Assembly (NCBI RefSeq): GCF_000374085.1
Contig: NZ_KB893499.1
Span: forward strand, 123,584 to 187,583
Source of the DNA: Spirosoma spitsbergense DSM 19989
GTDB taxonomy: Bacteria > Bacteroidota > Bacteroidia > Cytophagales > Spirosomataceae
Direction: 5' to 3'
Length of the DNA stretch: 64,000 nt
In this document: positions 45,856 through 55,118 of the stretch, piece by piece
Layout of the letters: every line of letters starts with the position of its first letter
Numbering within the stretch: the first letter of the stretch is position 1
The notes under the pieces: model-generated
What the model saw: the letters and a program-made list of their open reading frames with translations, nothing else
Databases searched by the model: none
Told to the model about the DNA's origin: nothing
Made by a program: the position numbers and the translations under genes

Positions 45856-47247
45856 TTATTTTCCCCACATCGCATTGGCGGTTTCGGGGAAAGGCATTGT
45901 CACTTCAGGAACATTAGCAGCAACCCGGTTGGCCCACTCAACACCCTGCATCAGGGAGTGATCCTGGTTGCTGACTTCGTATTTCCAGGCACCAAACCGC
46001 CCCCGCGAATAGATACCAAATGGCTCCAGTTTGGGCAGAACAGCCTTCAGAATACCATCCCGCTCCACCGACGGCGTCGGGTATCCATAATCGAAAGCCA
46101 TGTGAAAGGTTGAGATAACATCATCGGCAGATTCGATAAGCTGATCCTCTATCAGTGCCTTTATAGTATCCTGAATCAACGTTTCGCGGTCGACCGGCTT
46201 GGCCGATGACTCACTCGTTTCAGTCATCAATGACCAGTTCTGATTGATATCCGGCACGTTGTTTGGGCTGTAGTTCGAGAATACCGTTACCCGATAATAA
46301 GGGCTGTTGTATTCTGGAAAATACATCCAGCACATGGTTTTCAGGCTTTCCTTCGGTTTCCCCTTCAATCCGATACCGACTACGTTGGTAGAGGAGTGTT
46401 TCAACCCCTGTGCCTTTTGTACCGTTTCGGCATCGAGGCCTTCCACCTTCTGCGTAAACAGATCGAGCGGTACGGTGCTCATCAGGTATTCGTACTGAAT
46501 ATCGGTACCATCGGCCAGCCTGATTCGTTTCTCGGGGCCGATCACTTTTTCAACGGTAGCGTTTAGCTTCACATACTCCCGACCGATGAGGTTACCTACT
46601 GATTCCCAAATGCTCCCCGTACCTCCCTGTTTAGGAAATTTAAAGGTACTGTTAGGCCCCCACGAAAAATCGTCCTGATTGAAAATGATATTTTTGGTAA
46701 CCCGTTGCAAGTCGGTAATAGCTACCCGTTCCCCTACCCAGACGGCGTTCATATCCTCGGGTGGATACGCCCACACCTTAAAGTTATACGGAAACATGAA
46801 CGTATCGGCCAGTCCCTGCCCGAACGTGGCCAGAATCCATTCGCGGAAATTGGCTGGCTTCTGATTGGTCGGAAACTTATAGTTATGGATAATCCCTTCC
46901 AGGCATTTCCACATGGTTTCGGGAGACAGGTATTTGATGTTGTTCTGAAACGGGTAAGGGACAAAGCGGTTTTCGATCCAGACCCACGATTCACGCTGGT
47001 GACTAAGCCATCCATCTTCCCCTAATGCCTTAAGCATCAGGTCGTCGAAGTATTTGTAGTGAGAAAACTGGACGTGACCACCCACATCCCAGGTAAACCC
47101 TTTGTCGTCCACAAAGCTACGGGACAGCCCCCCAATACGGTTTTCTTTTTCTAAAACGATGAAGTCGGTAATACCTAACTCTTTCAGGCGGTAAGCAGCT
47201 CCCAGACCCGTTGGGCCGGAGCCAATAATAACGTATTTATAATTCAT
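45856..47247 (-). CDS. FAD-dependent oxidoreductase, UDP-galactopyranose mutase/HemY-like
   Basis: A 463-residue flavoprotein. The N-terminal Rossmann motif is VIIGSGPTGLGAAYRL, followed by EKENRIGGLSRSF and WDVGGHVQFSHYKYFDDL, which is close to UDP-galactopyranose mutase and to other amine-oxidase-like enzymes of sugar clusters. Its location among glycosyltransferases suggests work on a nucleotide- or lipid-linked sugar, such as ring contraction or oxidation. It lacks a signal peptide. Annotation as protoporphyrinogen oxidase would be misleading here. Confidence 0.82.
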   Translation of the reverse strand: MNYKYVIIGSGPTGLGAAYRLKELGITDFIVLEKENRIGGLSRSFVDDKGFTWDVGGHVQFSHYKYFDDLMLKALGEDGWLSHQRESWVWIENRFVPYPFQNNIKYLSPETMWKCLEGIIHNYKFPTNQKPANFREWILATFGQGLADTFMFPYNFKVWAYPPEDMNAVWVGERVAITDLQRVTKNIIFNQDDFSWGPNSTFKFPKQGGTGSIWESVGNLIGREYVKLNATVEKVIGPEKRIRLADGTDIQYEYLMSTVPLDLFTQKVEGLDAETVQKAQGLKHSSTNVVGIGLKGKPKESLKTMCWMYFPEYNSPYYRVTVFSNYSPNNVPDINQNWSLMTETSESSAKPVDRETLIQDTIKALIEDQLIESADDVISTFHMAFDYGYPTPSVERDGILKAVLPKLEPFGIYSRGRFGAWKYEVSNQDHSLMQGVEWANRVAANVPEVTMPFPETANAMWGK

Positions 47248-47319
47248 TGCTGAGTGATCAGTTCAAGGTTTCCTGCTTAAGGTTTATCGTTAGCTGCCCA
47301 ACAATCCTCAAACTATTAT

Positions 47320-48081
47320 TTATGCCGTTACCGGCTCTGGTTTTCTGAGTGCTTTAACTTTACCAGCCAATTCAAAGCGGAACTGAGCCAACTCTTTAAA
47401 ACTCTGGAAACAGACTTCCAATAGTTTCCATTTCAGGATAGATACCGTTCCCGTTAGCCTTTCCTTGTGCGTAATTGGGATATCGAACGTATTGAAACCC
47501 GCTTTTTTTGCCATAACGGCCAGGAAAATATTGGGCGCAAAAGGAGTTGGGGTCGGAAGCTGCGCCAGTAATTTCCGAAGGAACGAGCCCCGGATAAGCC
47601 GGAACGGGATATTACTATCCATGATGTGCGTTCCGTAGATTAGCGTAATGCTCCACCGAAGAATTCGGGTGATTACCAACCGGGGCAGGGCATCATACCG
47701 CTCTTCCCGATAACCCAGAATAAACGGGGATTCCGTACGTTTGGCCCACAATCGGGCAAAATCGTCGGTAACGAACTGATCATCACTATCCGTCTGGAAC
47801 ACATAGTCCGAATCCAGCGCAACGGCTTGCCGATACCCGTTTACAACGGCGTTTCCATGACCACCATTTGGCTGATGAACAACCATCAATTTTGGGTACC
47901 GACTTTTGATCTGATCAAGAATTTGCCCGGTTTTATCTTTAGAGCCATCATTAACGACAATCAGTCGGGTATTTTCGCCAGGAAACTGACGGGTCAATAG
48001 ATCAGTCCACTGCTTGACAACAGTTTCGATTACTTCTTCTTCATTGTAAGCTGGCATTACAATGGACAGCATGAGGCTCAT
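47320..48081 (-). CDS. Glycosyltransferase family 2, polyprenyl-phosphate type
   Basis: A 253-residue GT-A-fold enzyme. SIVMPAYNEEEVIETVV, VVNDGSKDKT and FQTDSDDQF (the DxD motif) match dolichol-phosphate-mannose-synthase-like GT2s. No C-terminal membrane domain is present; the C-terminus is basic. It should make polyprenyl-phosphate-sugar or extend a lipid-linked glycan. It is about 70 bases from the flavoprotein gene on the same strand. Confidence 0.9.
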   Translation of the reverse strand: MSLMLSIVMPAYNEEEVIETVVKQWTDLLTRQFPGENTRLIVVNDGSKDKTGQILDQIKSRYPKLMVVHQPNGGHGNAVVNGYRQAVALDSDYVFQTDSDDQFVTDDFARLWAKRTESPFILGYREERYDALPRLVITRILRWSITLIYGTHIMDSNIPFRLIRGSFLRKLLAQLPTPTPFAPNIFLAVMAKKAGFNTFDIPITHKERLTGTVSILKWKLLEVCFQSFKELAQFRFELAGKVKALRKPEPVTA

Positions 48082-48288
48082 TCAGTGTACTTTAGGAGGT
48101 TGACAATACCCTTCGTTTGTCAACAGGTTTGAAATAGACTAGGCTAATTAATCAACGAATTGACTGTACGTATTACTACTGCAAATATAAGGAAATTGTT
48201 AGCGGGTAAATGCCTTAACCCGTCATGACCTTATTGTGTGGTCAATGCAGAGATGACCGTGAGAGCCGATACCGGATACATCTGCTGG

Positions 48289-49449
48289 TCAGTAAGAGAA
48301 GCGATCCTTGAGTGAATTGACTGGTTTTTCGATCAGAAACCAGGAAATCGTGGCCAGCAGAACGGTCAGTAGAACAAAAAATGAAAACTGAAAAAAATAC
48401 GTACTATTCAGCACCGGCAGGTGGTTTGTCAGCCAGTTCCAGGAGCGTACCGTAAAATGGGTAGGTTTCGTATGATAGACATTAAAGACGAAATTATGGT
48501 AGAGATACAGCCCGTAACTGATACGCCCCATGTACTGACTGACGGGGTTTTCGAGTATCCATTTCATAGCCCCGCCGAAACCCAGTACCGCACGCCCAAT
48601 CAGGAAAAACCCGAACAACGAAGCCGCCAGCCGCTCCCACACATCAGACATAACGTTATGATAGCCCCGTGGCGAATCGATGGCAATCCAGTTATTCAGT
48701 ACGCCAACGCCAATAAAAAGTAACAGGCTCAGCCAGACCCAGACCGATGAGCGAAAGAACCGGTTAAACCAGTCGCGCTGGTAAAGCCAGCCGTACGCCA
48801 TGAGCGCACCCAGCCCAAAAGCATCCAGACAGGTTGGTGTTGATACGTATCCGATGAACCAGGGCATGTGCGCCCGATACAGGGCATAACGCAGAGCCAC
48901 GCTACCAATAATCATCAGAAAAGCCGTGAGCGGAACAAAACGGCGGGGTACAAAGAACAGCAACAGGGGCAAAAACATATACACCTGCTCCTCCACTGCC
49001 AGCGACCAGAGGTGATCCACGGTACCCAGCCAGGTGTGTTTGAGGGCAATATAGATATTAGTGCCGTACAGTGCCAGCCAGGCAAACTTTTGCCGAACAG
49101 GCGGCTCATTAACCAGTGCCAGTATAAACAGGGTGAGGTAATAGACGGGGAAAATCCGAATAGTACGGCGGATATAGAAGGTCTTGAGGTATTTCCCCAG
49201 GCCCCCATTGGGCTGATTGCTGAGTTTATCTTTGCTGGATAGCAGAATACGGGTAATCAAAAAACCACTGAGTACAAAAAAGATGGTGACTCCCAATGCG
49301 CCCAATGCACCCACTGGCAATGCAATGCGCTCCATGGTCCAGTGATCGAACAGGACCAGAGCAACGGCAATGAACCGAACCCCGTCCAACTGAATCAGGT
49401 GGTTCAGGGCCGGGCGGGTAGGCTTCACGAATTGGGTTATTGGCTGCAT
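48289..49449 (-). CDS. Acyltransferase 3 family membrane protein (OafA-like)
   Basis: A 386-residue integral membrane protein with about ten hydrophobic segments. IQLDGVRFIAVALVLFDH carries the conserved start and active-site His of the acyltransferase-3 family, and FILSGFLITRILL-type sequence follows. It probably adds acetyl or another acyl group to a lipid-linked glycan. I chose the ATG at 49449 (MQPITQF); the longer frame would start with TTG. It belongs to the glycan cluster and lies 24 bases after the preceding gene stop. Confidence 0.92.
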   Translation of the reverse strand: MQPITQFVKPTRPALNHLIQLDGVRFIAVALVLFDHWTMERIALPVGALGALGVTIFFVLSGFLITRILLSSKDKLSNQPNGGLGKYLKTFYIRRTIRIFPVYYLTLFILALVNEPPVRQKFAWLALYGTNIYIALKHTWLGTVDHLWSLAVEEQVYMFLPLLLFFVPRRFVPLTAFLMIIGSVALRYALYRAHMPWFIGYVSTPTCLDAFGLGALMAYGWLYQRDWFNRFFRSSVWVWLSLLLFIGVGVLNNWIAIDSPRGYHNVMSDVWERLAASLFGFFLIGRAVLGFGGAMKWILENPVSQYMGRISYGLYLYHNFVFNVYHTKPTHFTVRSWNWLTNHLPVLNSTYFFQFSFFVLLTVLLATISWFLIEKPVNSLKDRFSY

Positions 49450-49473
49450 AGCATTGATAAACAAAGGGCAAAG

Positions 49474-51231
49474 TTACCAGTTCGTTTTGGTAGTTGTGCC
49501 GGGTGCTCCCACCGACTGAATAGTCTGGTTGGTTGGATACAGGCTTGCCCCACTAGCTGAAACGTTCAGCACAAAAACCTGATAAACGCCCGTTTCCAGT
49601 TCGGCGTGTAAGATCGTAGCCCTGAAACCAGCGGCAAAAAGTTTTTCAGAATCAAAAATAGCCGCCCGAAGGGAGCCTCTGTTCTGACGTACCGGAAACA
49701 GATACGTCCGCTTCACGGAACGAGCCACTATAAAGTTCCCCGCATTGACCAGTTCCTGCGGGGGGGCACTGGTATTCAATATCTCATACTCCTCCGCCGT
49801 TTTGGTTACCTGCACCGCTATGGGAGACTGACGGGCCGGGCCGTAAATAGCAGGCAGAACGGAGTTTAAAAAAGACGGGGCCAGCGATGTATAGCGTTCA
49901 GAAATCGAGTCCCGGCTAACGGCCGGGCCATTGATGCTGTGGGACCAGTTAAACTGATTCGTCAGCATCCACTGCCGCCACCAGATGGTATCCGCTAAGT
50001 AGGTAATGTATGAACCAGCCATCAGCACACTGCCAACCAGTAAACCGCCCGTCAGCACCCTTTTTTTTACCGAAGCCCCGGCCCGACTGGCCAGATAGGT
50101 GTATAAAACAGCCATCAATAGCAGCGAGTACAGTTTATACCGACTGGTGATGAGGGTGTTGAAACCAAATCCGGTACGCGTCCAGGCTACCACGGCACTT
50201 GTGCCAATAAGGAAGGCAACCGTTCCCAGAAAGAAAAAATCGAGCGGAGACAAGGGCTTGCGGCTTAAAAAGTTTCGGAGTAAACCAAGGCTGATAGCCA
50301 ATACCAGCAGTAGACAAATCCCCCCCAGCAACACACATAAACCCACCACCGGCCCAACCGGTACTGCCTCCGCAGCCGAGCCATTAAAAGCCAGCCAGCC
50401 CTTTATAAACTGAAAAAATGAACTCTGTAAGGGTGGGTTTCCGGGTGGTTTTTGGTAACCCCAAAAATAACCCACGAATGCCAGAGCAGCCCCCGCAACC
50501 CACTGGAGTATCACTCTGTACTCCTTCTTACGGGCAAACCCGGTTTGTAACAGCAACATACCAAACCCAACGGGCCATACCAGCAGCCCGTTACCACTGG
50601 TGAGCGTAGCAGCTACTGCCAGCACCAGAGCCAATCCTGTTTTTTGGGTATAAGCAAGTACATAAATCGCTAGAAACACCCAGAGCATAACGGTGAAATT
50701 CTGCAATGCAGCCATCCCCCAGAACATGTTCTCCCAATGCGAGAGATTCAGCAGTAGAAACGCCACCGGCGGGAGATATATCAGCCCCACTCGCCAGTTC
50801 ACCACCGTCCTACTTGTAAAGGTACTATCCGGCACCCCACCTGACTGACTCAGTACCCGTCCGAAAACGGCTAGCAGGCCTATCAGACTCAGGTTGCCAA
50901 TGAACATAAGATGGACAAAATTCAGCTTCCCCGTTATATGGTAATCAAGCCAGGTAATTAGTCGATCGTACACAATCCGGTGCTCATTGTGCTGCTTTAC
51001 GAACTGATAAATTTTTCCCGAAAATGAGGATTCTTCATCGAGAGCGAATAGAAAAAACCGAAGTACGTGGTCATCCCATTTGGGTACATTGGCGGCATAT
51101 ACGCCCCACACGTACCAAAACATTCCAATTGGAATCAGCAACAGGAAAGCGGCAATCCAGAGTCTGGAAGAACCGGAACGGGTCTGGCGTGATTGTCGCG
51201 TATCGGGTAACGTTACCACTTGATTCAACAC
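49474..51231 (-). CDS. Polytopic membrane protein, probable GT-C glycosyltransferase
   Basis: A 585-residue protein with about 12 membrane segments and a C-terminal soluble domain (about 450-585). An early acidic loop, NVPKWDDHVLRFF, resembles the first extracytoplasmic loop of lipid-phosphate-sugar GT-C enzymes. I do not recognise a named family. Its start is GTG at 51231 (or TTG at 51228); the TAG stop of the transketolase C-subunit shares its last base with this GTG, so the two genes are translationally coupled. Transfer of a sugar from a polyprenyl-phosphate donor is the best guess. Confidence 0.72.
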   Translation of the reverse strand: MLNQVVTLPDTRQSRQTRSGSSRLWIAAFLLLIPIGMFWYVWGVYAANVPKWDDHVLRFFLFALDEESSFSGKIYQFVKQHNEHRIVYDRLITWLDYHITGKLNFVHLMFIGNLSLIGLLAVFGRVLSQSGGVPDSTFTSRTVVNWRVGLIYLPPVAFLLLNLSHWENMFWGMAALQNFTVMLWVFLAIYVLAYTQKTGLALVLAVAATLTSGNGLLVWPVGFGMLLLQTGFARKKEYRVILQWVAGAALAFVGYFWGYQKPPGNPPLQSSFFQFIKGWLAFNGSAAEAVPVGPVVGLCVLLGGICLLLVLAISLGLLRNFLSRKPLSPLDFFFLGTVAFLIGTSAVVAWTRTGFGFNTLITSRYKLYSLLLMAVLYTYLASRAGASVKKRVLTGGLLVGSVLMAGSYITYLADTIWWRQWMLTNQFNWSHSINGPAVSRDSISERYTSLAPSFLNSVLPAIYGPARQSPIAVQVTKTAEEYEILNTSAPPQELVNAGNFIVARSVKRTYLFPVRQNRGSLRAAIFDSEKLFAAGFRATILHAELETGVYQVFVLNVSASGASLYPTNQTIQSVGAPGTTTKTNW

Positions 51232-52139
51232 TAGTTGGTAAACGAGGCTAGTTGACGAGCAATATTGACGGGGTCCAGCCCGGATAGTTGCTGATGATAT
51301 TTCTGGTCGCCGTACAGGCCATTCGGGTAGCCCTGCGCCGTCAGGCTCACAAAATGACTGGGTGATGCGCCGTCGGTCAGCAGCTTAACGGATAATTGCT
51401 GAGCCAGTCCACCGATTGACACGTGTTCTTCAACTACCAGCATCGGCTTACCCGCCCAGCGATGGGCCAGATCGGACGGCAAATGCAGGGGAAGGTTTGT
51501 AGCAGTAAAAACATCGAATTGTCCCGTTAGTAGTTCGTCATTCAGGGCAGTAAGCACATTAGCGGCTACTGGCCCCAGTGCCACAACAGTGCCAATGGAA
51601 GCTGCACTGCGCACAATGTGTTTGAACGAACCATGGGTTTCGGCACCGTCGGGTGTGTTAGGCCCCGCGCCCAGACGCAGGTACGTAGGCCGGCCCTCAG
51701 CTACGATCTGGTCGAGCATAGGAGCCACCTCGTCCGCAAAAGCCGGGATGTAGGTATTCACGTTCTGTAAACTGCTCAGACAGGCCAGATCTTCGATGGC
51801 GTGGTGGGTACTCCCCATAATGCCGTAGCCATAACCGCCCCCGTTGCCAACCAGAAAAACCGGCATATTATGCAGACACACGTCATTACGAAACTGCTCC
51901 AGACAGCGATAAACCACAAACGGGGCGATGCTGTAACAGAACACTTTATATCCTTTGTAGGCCATACCAGCGGCAACACCTACCATGTTCTGCTCGGCGA
52001 CACCCGCATTGATAAAACGCGGCCCTAAGGCATCAACCACGTTTTCCAGCGCGTTGTAGCCCAGGTCACCCGTAATGAATACTACTTTATCGTCTTCCCG
52101 CCCGATTTTCTCGATGGCGGCTGCAAATTCCTTTCGCAT
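51231..52139 (-). CDS. Second transketolase, C-terminal subunit (glycan cluster)
   Basis: A 302-residue half-transketolase. The catalytic Glu is in NAGVAEQNMVGVAAGMA, and the pyrimidine domain and C-terminal domain are complete (LVVEEHVSIGGLAQQL). It pairs with the N-subunit at 54273. The two halves are split by the epimerase-glycosyltransferase fusion gene. Sequence details differ from the housekeeping pair at 9721/12210 (for example GNGGGYGYGIMGSTHHAIED in place of HAGLTLGEDGATHQ), so substrate specificity is probably different. Its location suggests a role in making a modified sugar for the cluster's product. Confidence 0.9.
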   Translation of the reverse strand: MRKEFAAAIEKIGREDDKVVFITGDLGYNALENVVDALGPRFINAGVAEQNMVGVAAGMAYKGYKVFCYSIAPFVVYRCLEQFRNDVCLHNMPVFLVGNGGGYGYGIMGSTHHAIEDLACLSSLQNVNTYIPAFADEVAPMLDQIVAEGRPTYLRLGAGPNTPDGAETHGSFKHIVRSAASIGTVVALGPVAANVLTALNDELLTGQFDVFTATNLPLHLPSDLAHRWAGKPMLVVEEHVSIGGLAQQLSVKLLTDGASPSHFVSLTAQGYPNGLYGDQKYHQQLSGLDPVNIARQLASFTN

Positions 52140-52168
52140 AGTAGTAGCGGACCTGGGTCCGTTTCTGT

Positions 52169-54187
52169 TTACTTACTTTTTCGCTGTTCAATCATGGTAC
52201 TGATCTCAGCCGAAGTCTTGTACACCCGATCCCCTTTGCGAACCATGGTCCGGATAAATTTCGGGCGTTTTTTGGTCTCCTCAAAAATCTTGCTGATGTA
52301 CTCACCCAGAAACGAAATACCCAGCAGGTTGATCCCTCCGAAGAATGTGACAAGAATAATAACGGTCGACAGGCCATAGGGAGTATTCGGGTCGAAGTTA
52401 AGGAGTCGGGCAACGATCTGCCAAACGATACCCAGCATCGACAGCCCCGTCAGGACGAAACCCGCGTAGGTCATCAGTTCCAGCGGAGCAAAACTGAACG
52501 AGAAAATAGCTTTCTTGGCCCACCAGATATTCTTGGTCCAGTTATTCGTCGAAACACCGAACATCCGCTCCGGCCTGACATAATCAACACCCGTTTGTTT
52601 AAAGCCCACCCAGGCCCGCAATCCCCGCAGAAACTGCTCCGTTTCGGGCAGATTGACCAACTCGCGTACTACTTTACGGTCGATGATTGAGAAATCACCC
52701 GCATCGACCGGGATGTCGATATACGCGGTTCGTTTGAACAGGCGGTAAAACTGTTTGTAGAAAAAATGAACGTGGGACGGCATTTCGCGCTGCACCCGAA
52801 CACCGTATACTACATCGAATCCCTGTTGCCATTTTTCGTAAAACTGCGGAATCACCTCGGGGGGGTCCTGCAAATCGCCGTCCATGAGCACAACGGCATC
52901 GCCCGTAGAAATCTCCATGCCGCTCAAAAAAGCCGACTGCGAACCAAAGTTTCTGGAGTGCTTGATAACCACAACGTTAGGATCTCTAGCGCAGATTTCG
53001 TTCAGTACCTCGTCGGTATTATCGGGGGAATTATCGTTGACGAATATAATTTCGTAGCGTACTTTCAGTTCATTGAACGTTTTCACCAGCCGCTCATACA
53101 TGTATGGAATGGCCTGCGCATCCCGATAACAGGCAATGATAGGCGATATGACCGGGTTGAGCGAGGGAGTCTGAAAAGCGGGGATAACCCGACTTTCGTA
53201 CTGGTTGGTTATTTGCCAGTCGGCCGTTCGGCGCAGCCCATCGCTGAGGGGTGTCCGTGCTTTCCAGCCCAGGTCAGCTTCGGCGGCTGTGGGGTCGCCA
53301 TACCAGTCGGACAGATCCCATTTTCGATTGGTCATGCTACCCCAGACCGGTTCCTGCGTTACCCCAAACGTTTGCCGGGCTACCTCGGCCAGTTCGCGCA
53401 TGGTCGTTCTTTTACCCGTTGCAATGTTGTATGACCGCCCCCGAATGGTGGGGTTGACCCGCAAAGCTGCCTGCACAAAGGCATCGACACAGTCATCTAC
53501 ATACACGAAGTCCCGGCTGATGTCGGGCGAAACGAGGGGGGGCCAGTGCCCTTTACGGGTTTCTTCAACGAGCCGGGGAATCAGCCGGTCGGGTTCTTCC
53601 CAGCCACCGTAAATCGAGTAAAGCCGCAGGTTCAGCGTGTTTAGCTGGTGCATTTTAGCGTAATACTCCAGCGTGTAAGCTGCTGATACTTTCGACACGG
53701 CGTAATGGCTGTTCGGCTCGACCCGGTCCGTTTCCTTCGGAGCGGTACAGTTGAACCCATATTCCGAACTGCTTCCGGCATGGATGTATACCATATCGGG
53801 TGTGCAGTTTTCGAGGATGTTCACGGTACCCAGCACGTTGGTTTCGTACGTCAGGATAACATTTTTTTGCTTACTGTAAGCGCCATAGGCTGCCAGATTG
53901 AAAATAGTTCGAGGCTTTATTTTCTCGAATACATCCTGTACCGACGCATCCGATAGAATATCGCAGTGAATAATATTTTCGGCGGGCACATCCAGTAACT
54001 TGAGCCGCCAGGCCTTTGTAGCATCGTGGGTGAGCGCATACACATCAGACGTTCCGGTGGTCTGGCGGACGCGAAAAAGCTGCTCAAAAAGATTAGCGCC
54101 GATAAAGCCACTGGCTCCAAAAACGACGATTGGGCCAGCAAGCTGTGAAGGATCAGCGGGTGCCACAGTGGGAGTAGACGAATTCAT
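52169..54187 (-). CDS. NAD-dependent epimerase/dehydratase fused to a GT2 glycosyltransferase
   Basis: A 672-residue fusion. Residues about 18-330 are an extended short-chain dehydrogenase: VVFGASGFIGANLFEQL, AGSSSEYG and the catalytic YAVSK. Residues about 345-600 are a GT2 domain of the ArnC/DPM type: ISPIIACYRDAQAIP, FVNDNSPDNTDEVL, LMDGDLQDPPEV. Two membrane segments at about 575-640 and a basic cytoplasmic tail follow, as in polyprenyl-phosphate sugar transferases. The protein could make or modify a nucleotide sugar and then load it on a lipid carrier. It sits between the two halves of the second transketolase. Confidence 0.93.
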   Translation of the reverse strand: MNSSTPTVAPADPSQLAGPIVVFGASGFIGANLFEQLFRVRQTTGTSDVYALTHDATKAWRLKLLDVPAENIIHCDILSDASVQDVFEKIKPRTIFNLAAYGAYSKQKNVILTYETNVLGTVNILENCTPDMVYIHAGSSSEYGFNCTAPKETDRVEPNSHYAVSKVSAAYTLEYYAKMHQLNTLNLRLYSIYGGWEEPDRLIPRLVEETRKGHWPPLVSPDISRDFVYVDDCVDAFVQAALRVNPTIRGRSYNIATGKRTTMRELAEVARQTFGVTQEPVWGSMTNRKWDLSDWYGDPTAAEADLGWKARTPLSDGLRRTADWQITNQYESRVIPAFQTPSLNPVISPIIACYRDAQAIPYMYERLVKTFNELKVRYEIIFVNDNSPDNTDEVLNEICARDPNVVVIKHSRNFGSQSAFLSGMEISTGDAVVLMDGDLQDPPEVIPQFYEKWQQGFDVVYGVRVQREMPSHVHFFYKQFYRLFKRTAYIDIPVDAGDFSIIDRKVVRELVNLPETEQFLRGLRAWVGFKQTGVDYVRPERMFGVSTNNWTKNIWWAKKAIFSFSFAPLELMTYAGFVLTGLSMLGIVWQIVARLLNFDPNTPYGLSTVIILVTFFGGINLLGISFLGEYISKIFEETKKRPKFIRTMVRKGDRVYKTSAEISTMIEQRKSK

Positions 54188-54272
54188 TCAGGCCGCAAAT
54201 TACGGCAAAAGACGGATATGCCCGCCAGAACAGGGAGTTTTATAGGGAGTGGTACGATAGGCCAATCAATAA

Positions 54273-55097
54273 TCAGGCGTGATGTGGCTGAAAATACCGC
54301 TCACTAACCTCCGTATGTGCCTGCTCGTACTGGGCTTCTGTCATGGGCAGGTAATGCCATTCCATCCGGTTTTCCATGTACGAAACGCCTTTGCCTTTAA
54401 TTGTTTTGGCAATCAGCAGTTTAGGTTTTCCATTGACATTGGCCGTCAACCGATCAATTGTTGCTACCAGGTCGGTAATATTATGACCATCCACCACTTC
54501 AGTATCAAAACCAATGGCATTCCAGGTTTGTACATCGGCCGTGTCACCCATCACATCGGCTGTCTGACCAAAGCCCTGCAACCCATTTTTGTCGATTAGG
54601 ACAATTAGGTTATCAAGCCTGTGCTGCATAGCGAAGTGGGCAGCCTCCCAGGTAGTTCCTTCGTTGGTTTCACCATCCGACATCAGCACAAACACACGGG
54701 AATCATCGCCAATTAGTTTCCCCGCCCGGGCAATACCTGCACCAATGGGCAGCCCATGCCCCAGCGATCCGGTAGCAAAAGGAATTCCCAGGTGCTGTTT
54801 AGGTGCCGGGTGGGCGGGCAGCGAGGTACCATTCAGGTAATAGGTAGCCAGAGTTTCGTCCGATATCTCGCCGAGGTAATTCAGGCAGGTATACAGCGAA
54901 GCAGCCGCGTGGCCTTTTGAGAGCAGGAACGTATCCTGTTCCCGTTTTCGCAGAACGAGCGTCGCAATCATCAGGTCGATGCAACTGAGCGAACAGCCAA
55001 TATGCCCGGCATGAGCCTGGTTGTAGAGACTCAGCAATTTAAGTCTGAGTTGCCCCTGAAGCGTTTTTGTATCGGCTATATCTGTAGTTAAAGTCAT
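54273..55097 (-). CDS. Second transketolase, N-terminal subunit (glycan cluster)
   Basis: A 274-residue half-transketolase with AHAGHIGCSLSCIDL, LSKGHAAASLYTCL, ATGSLGHGLPIGAG and the ThDP motif MSDGETNEGTTWEAAHFAMQHRLDNLIVLIDKNG. It is clearly distinct from the N-subunit at 9721, which has GDGEQQEGQ. It is the first half of the second split transketolase, with the C-subunit 2.1 kb further along the minus strand. The GT-C-like gene precedes it by 21 bases. Confidence 0.9.
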   Translation of the reverse strand: MTLTTDIADTKTLQGQLRLKLLSLYNQAHAGHIGCSLSCIDLMIATLVLRKREQDTFLLSKGHAAASLYTCLNYLGEISDETLATYYLNGTSLPAHPAPKQHLGIPFATGSLGHGLPIGAGIARAGKLIGDDSRVFVLMSDGETNEGTTWEAAHFAMQHRLDNLIVLIDKNGLQGFGQTADVMGDTADVQTWNAIGFDTEVVDGHNITDLVATIDRLTANVNGKPKLLIAKTIKGKGVSYMENRMEWHYLPMTEAQYEQAHTEVSERYFQPHHA

Positions 55098-55118
55098 AAG
55101 TTGGCTGATGCTAACGGG

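Noticed and set aside
48180..48220. Short hairpin-like sequence GGGTAA...TTAACCC in the 200-base gap before the acyltransferase gene
   Set aside because: The stem is only about five pairs with a bulge and no T tract; it was not called as a terminator.
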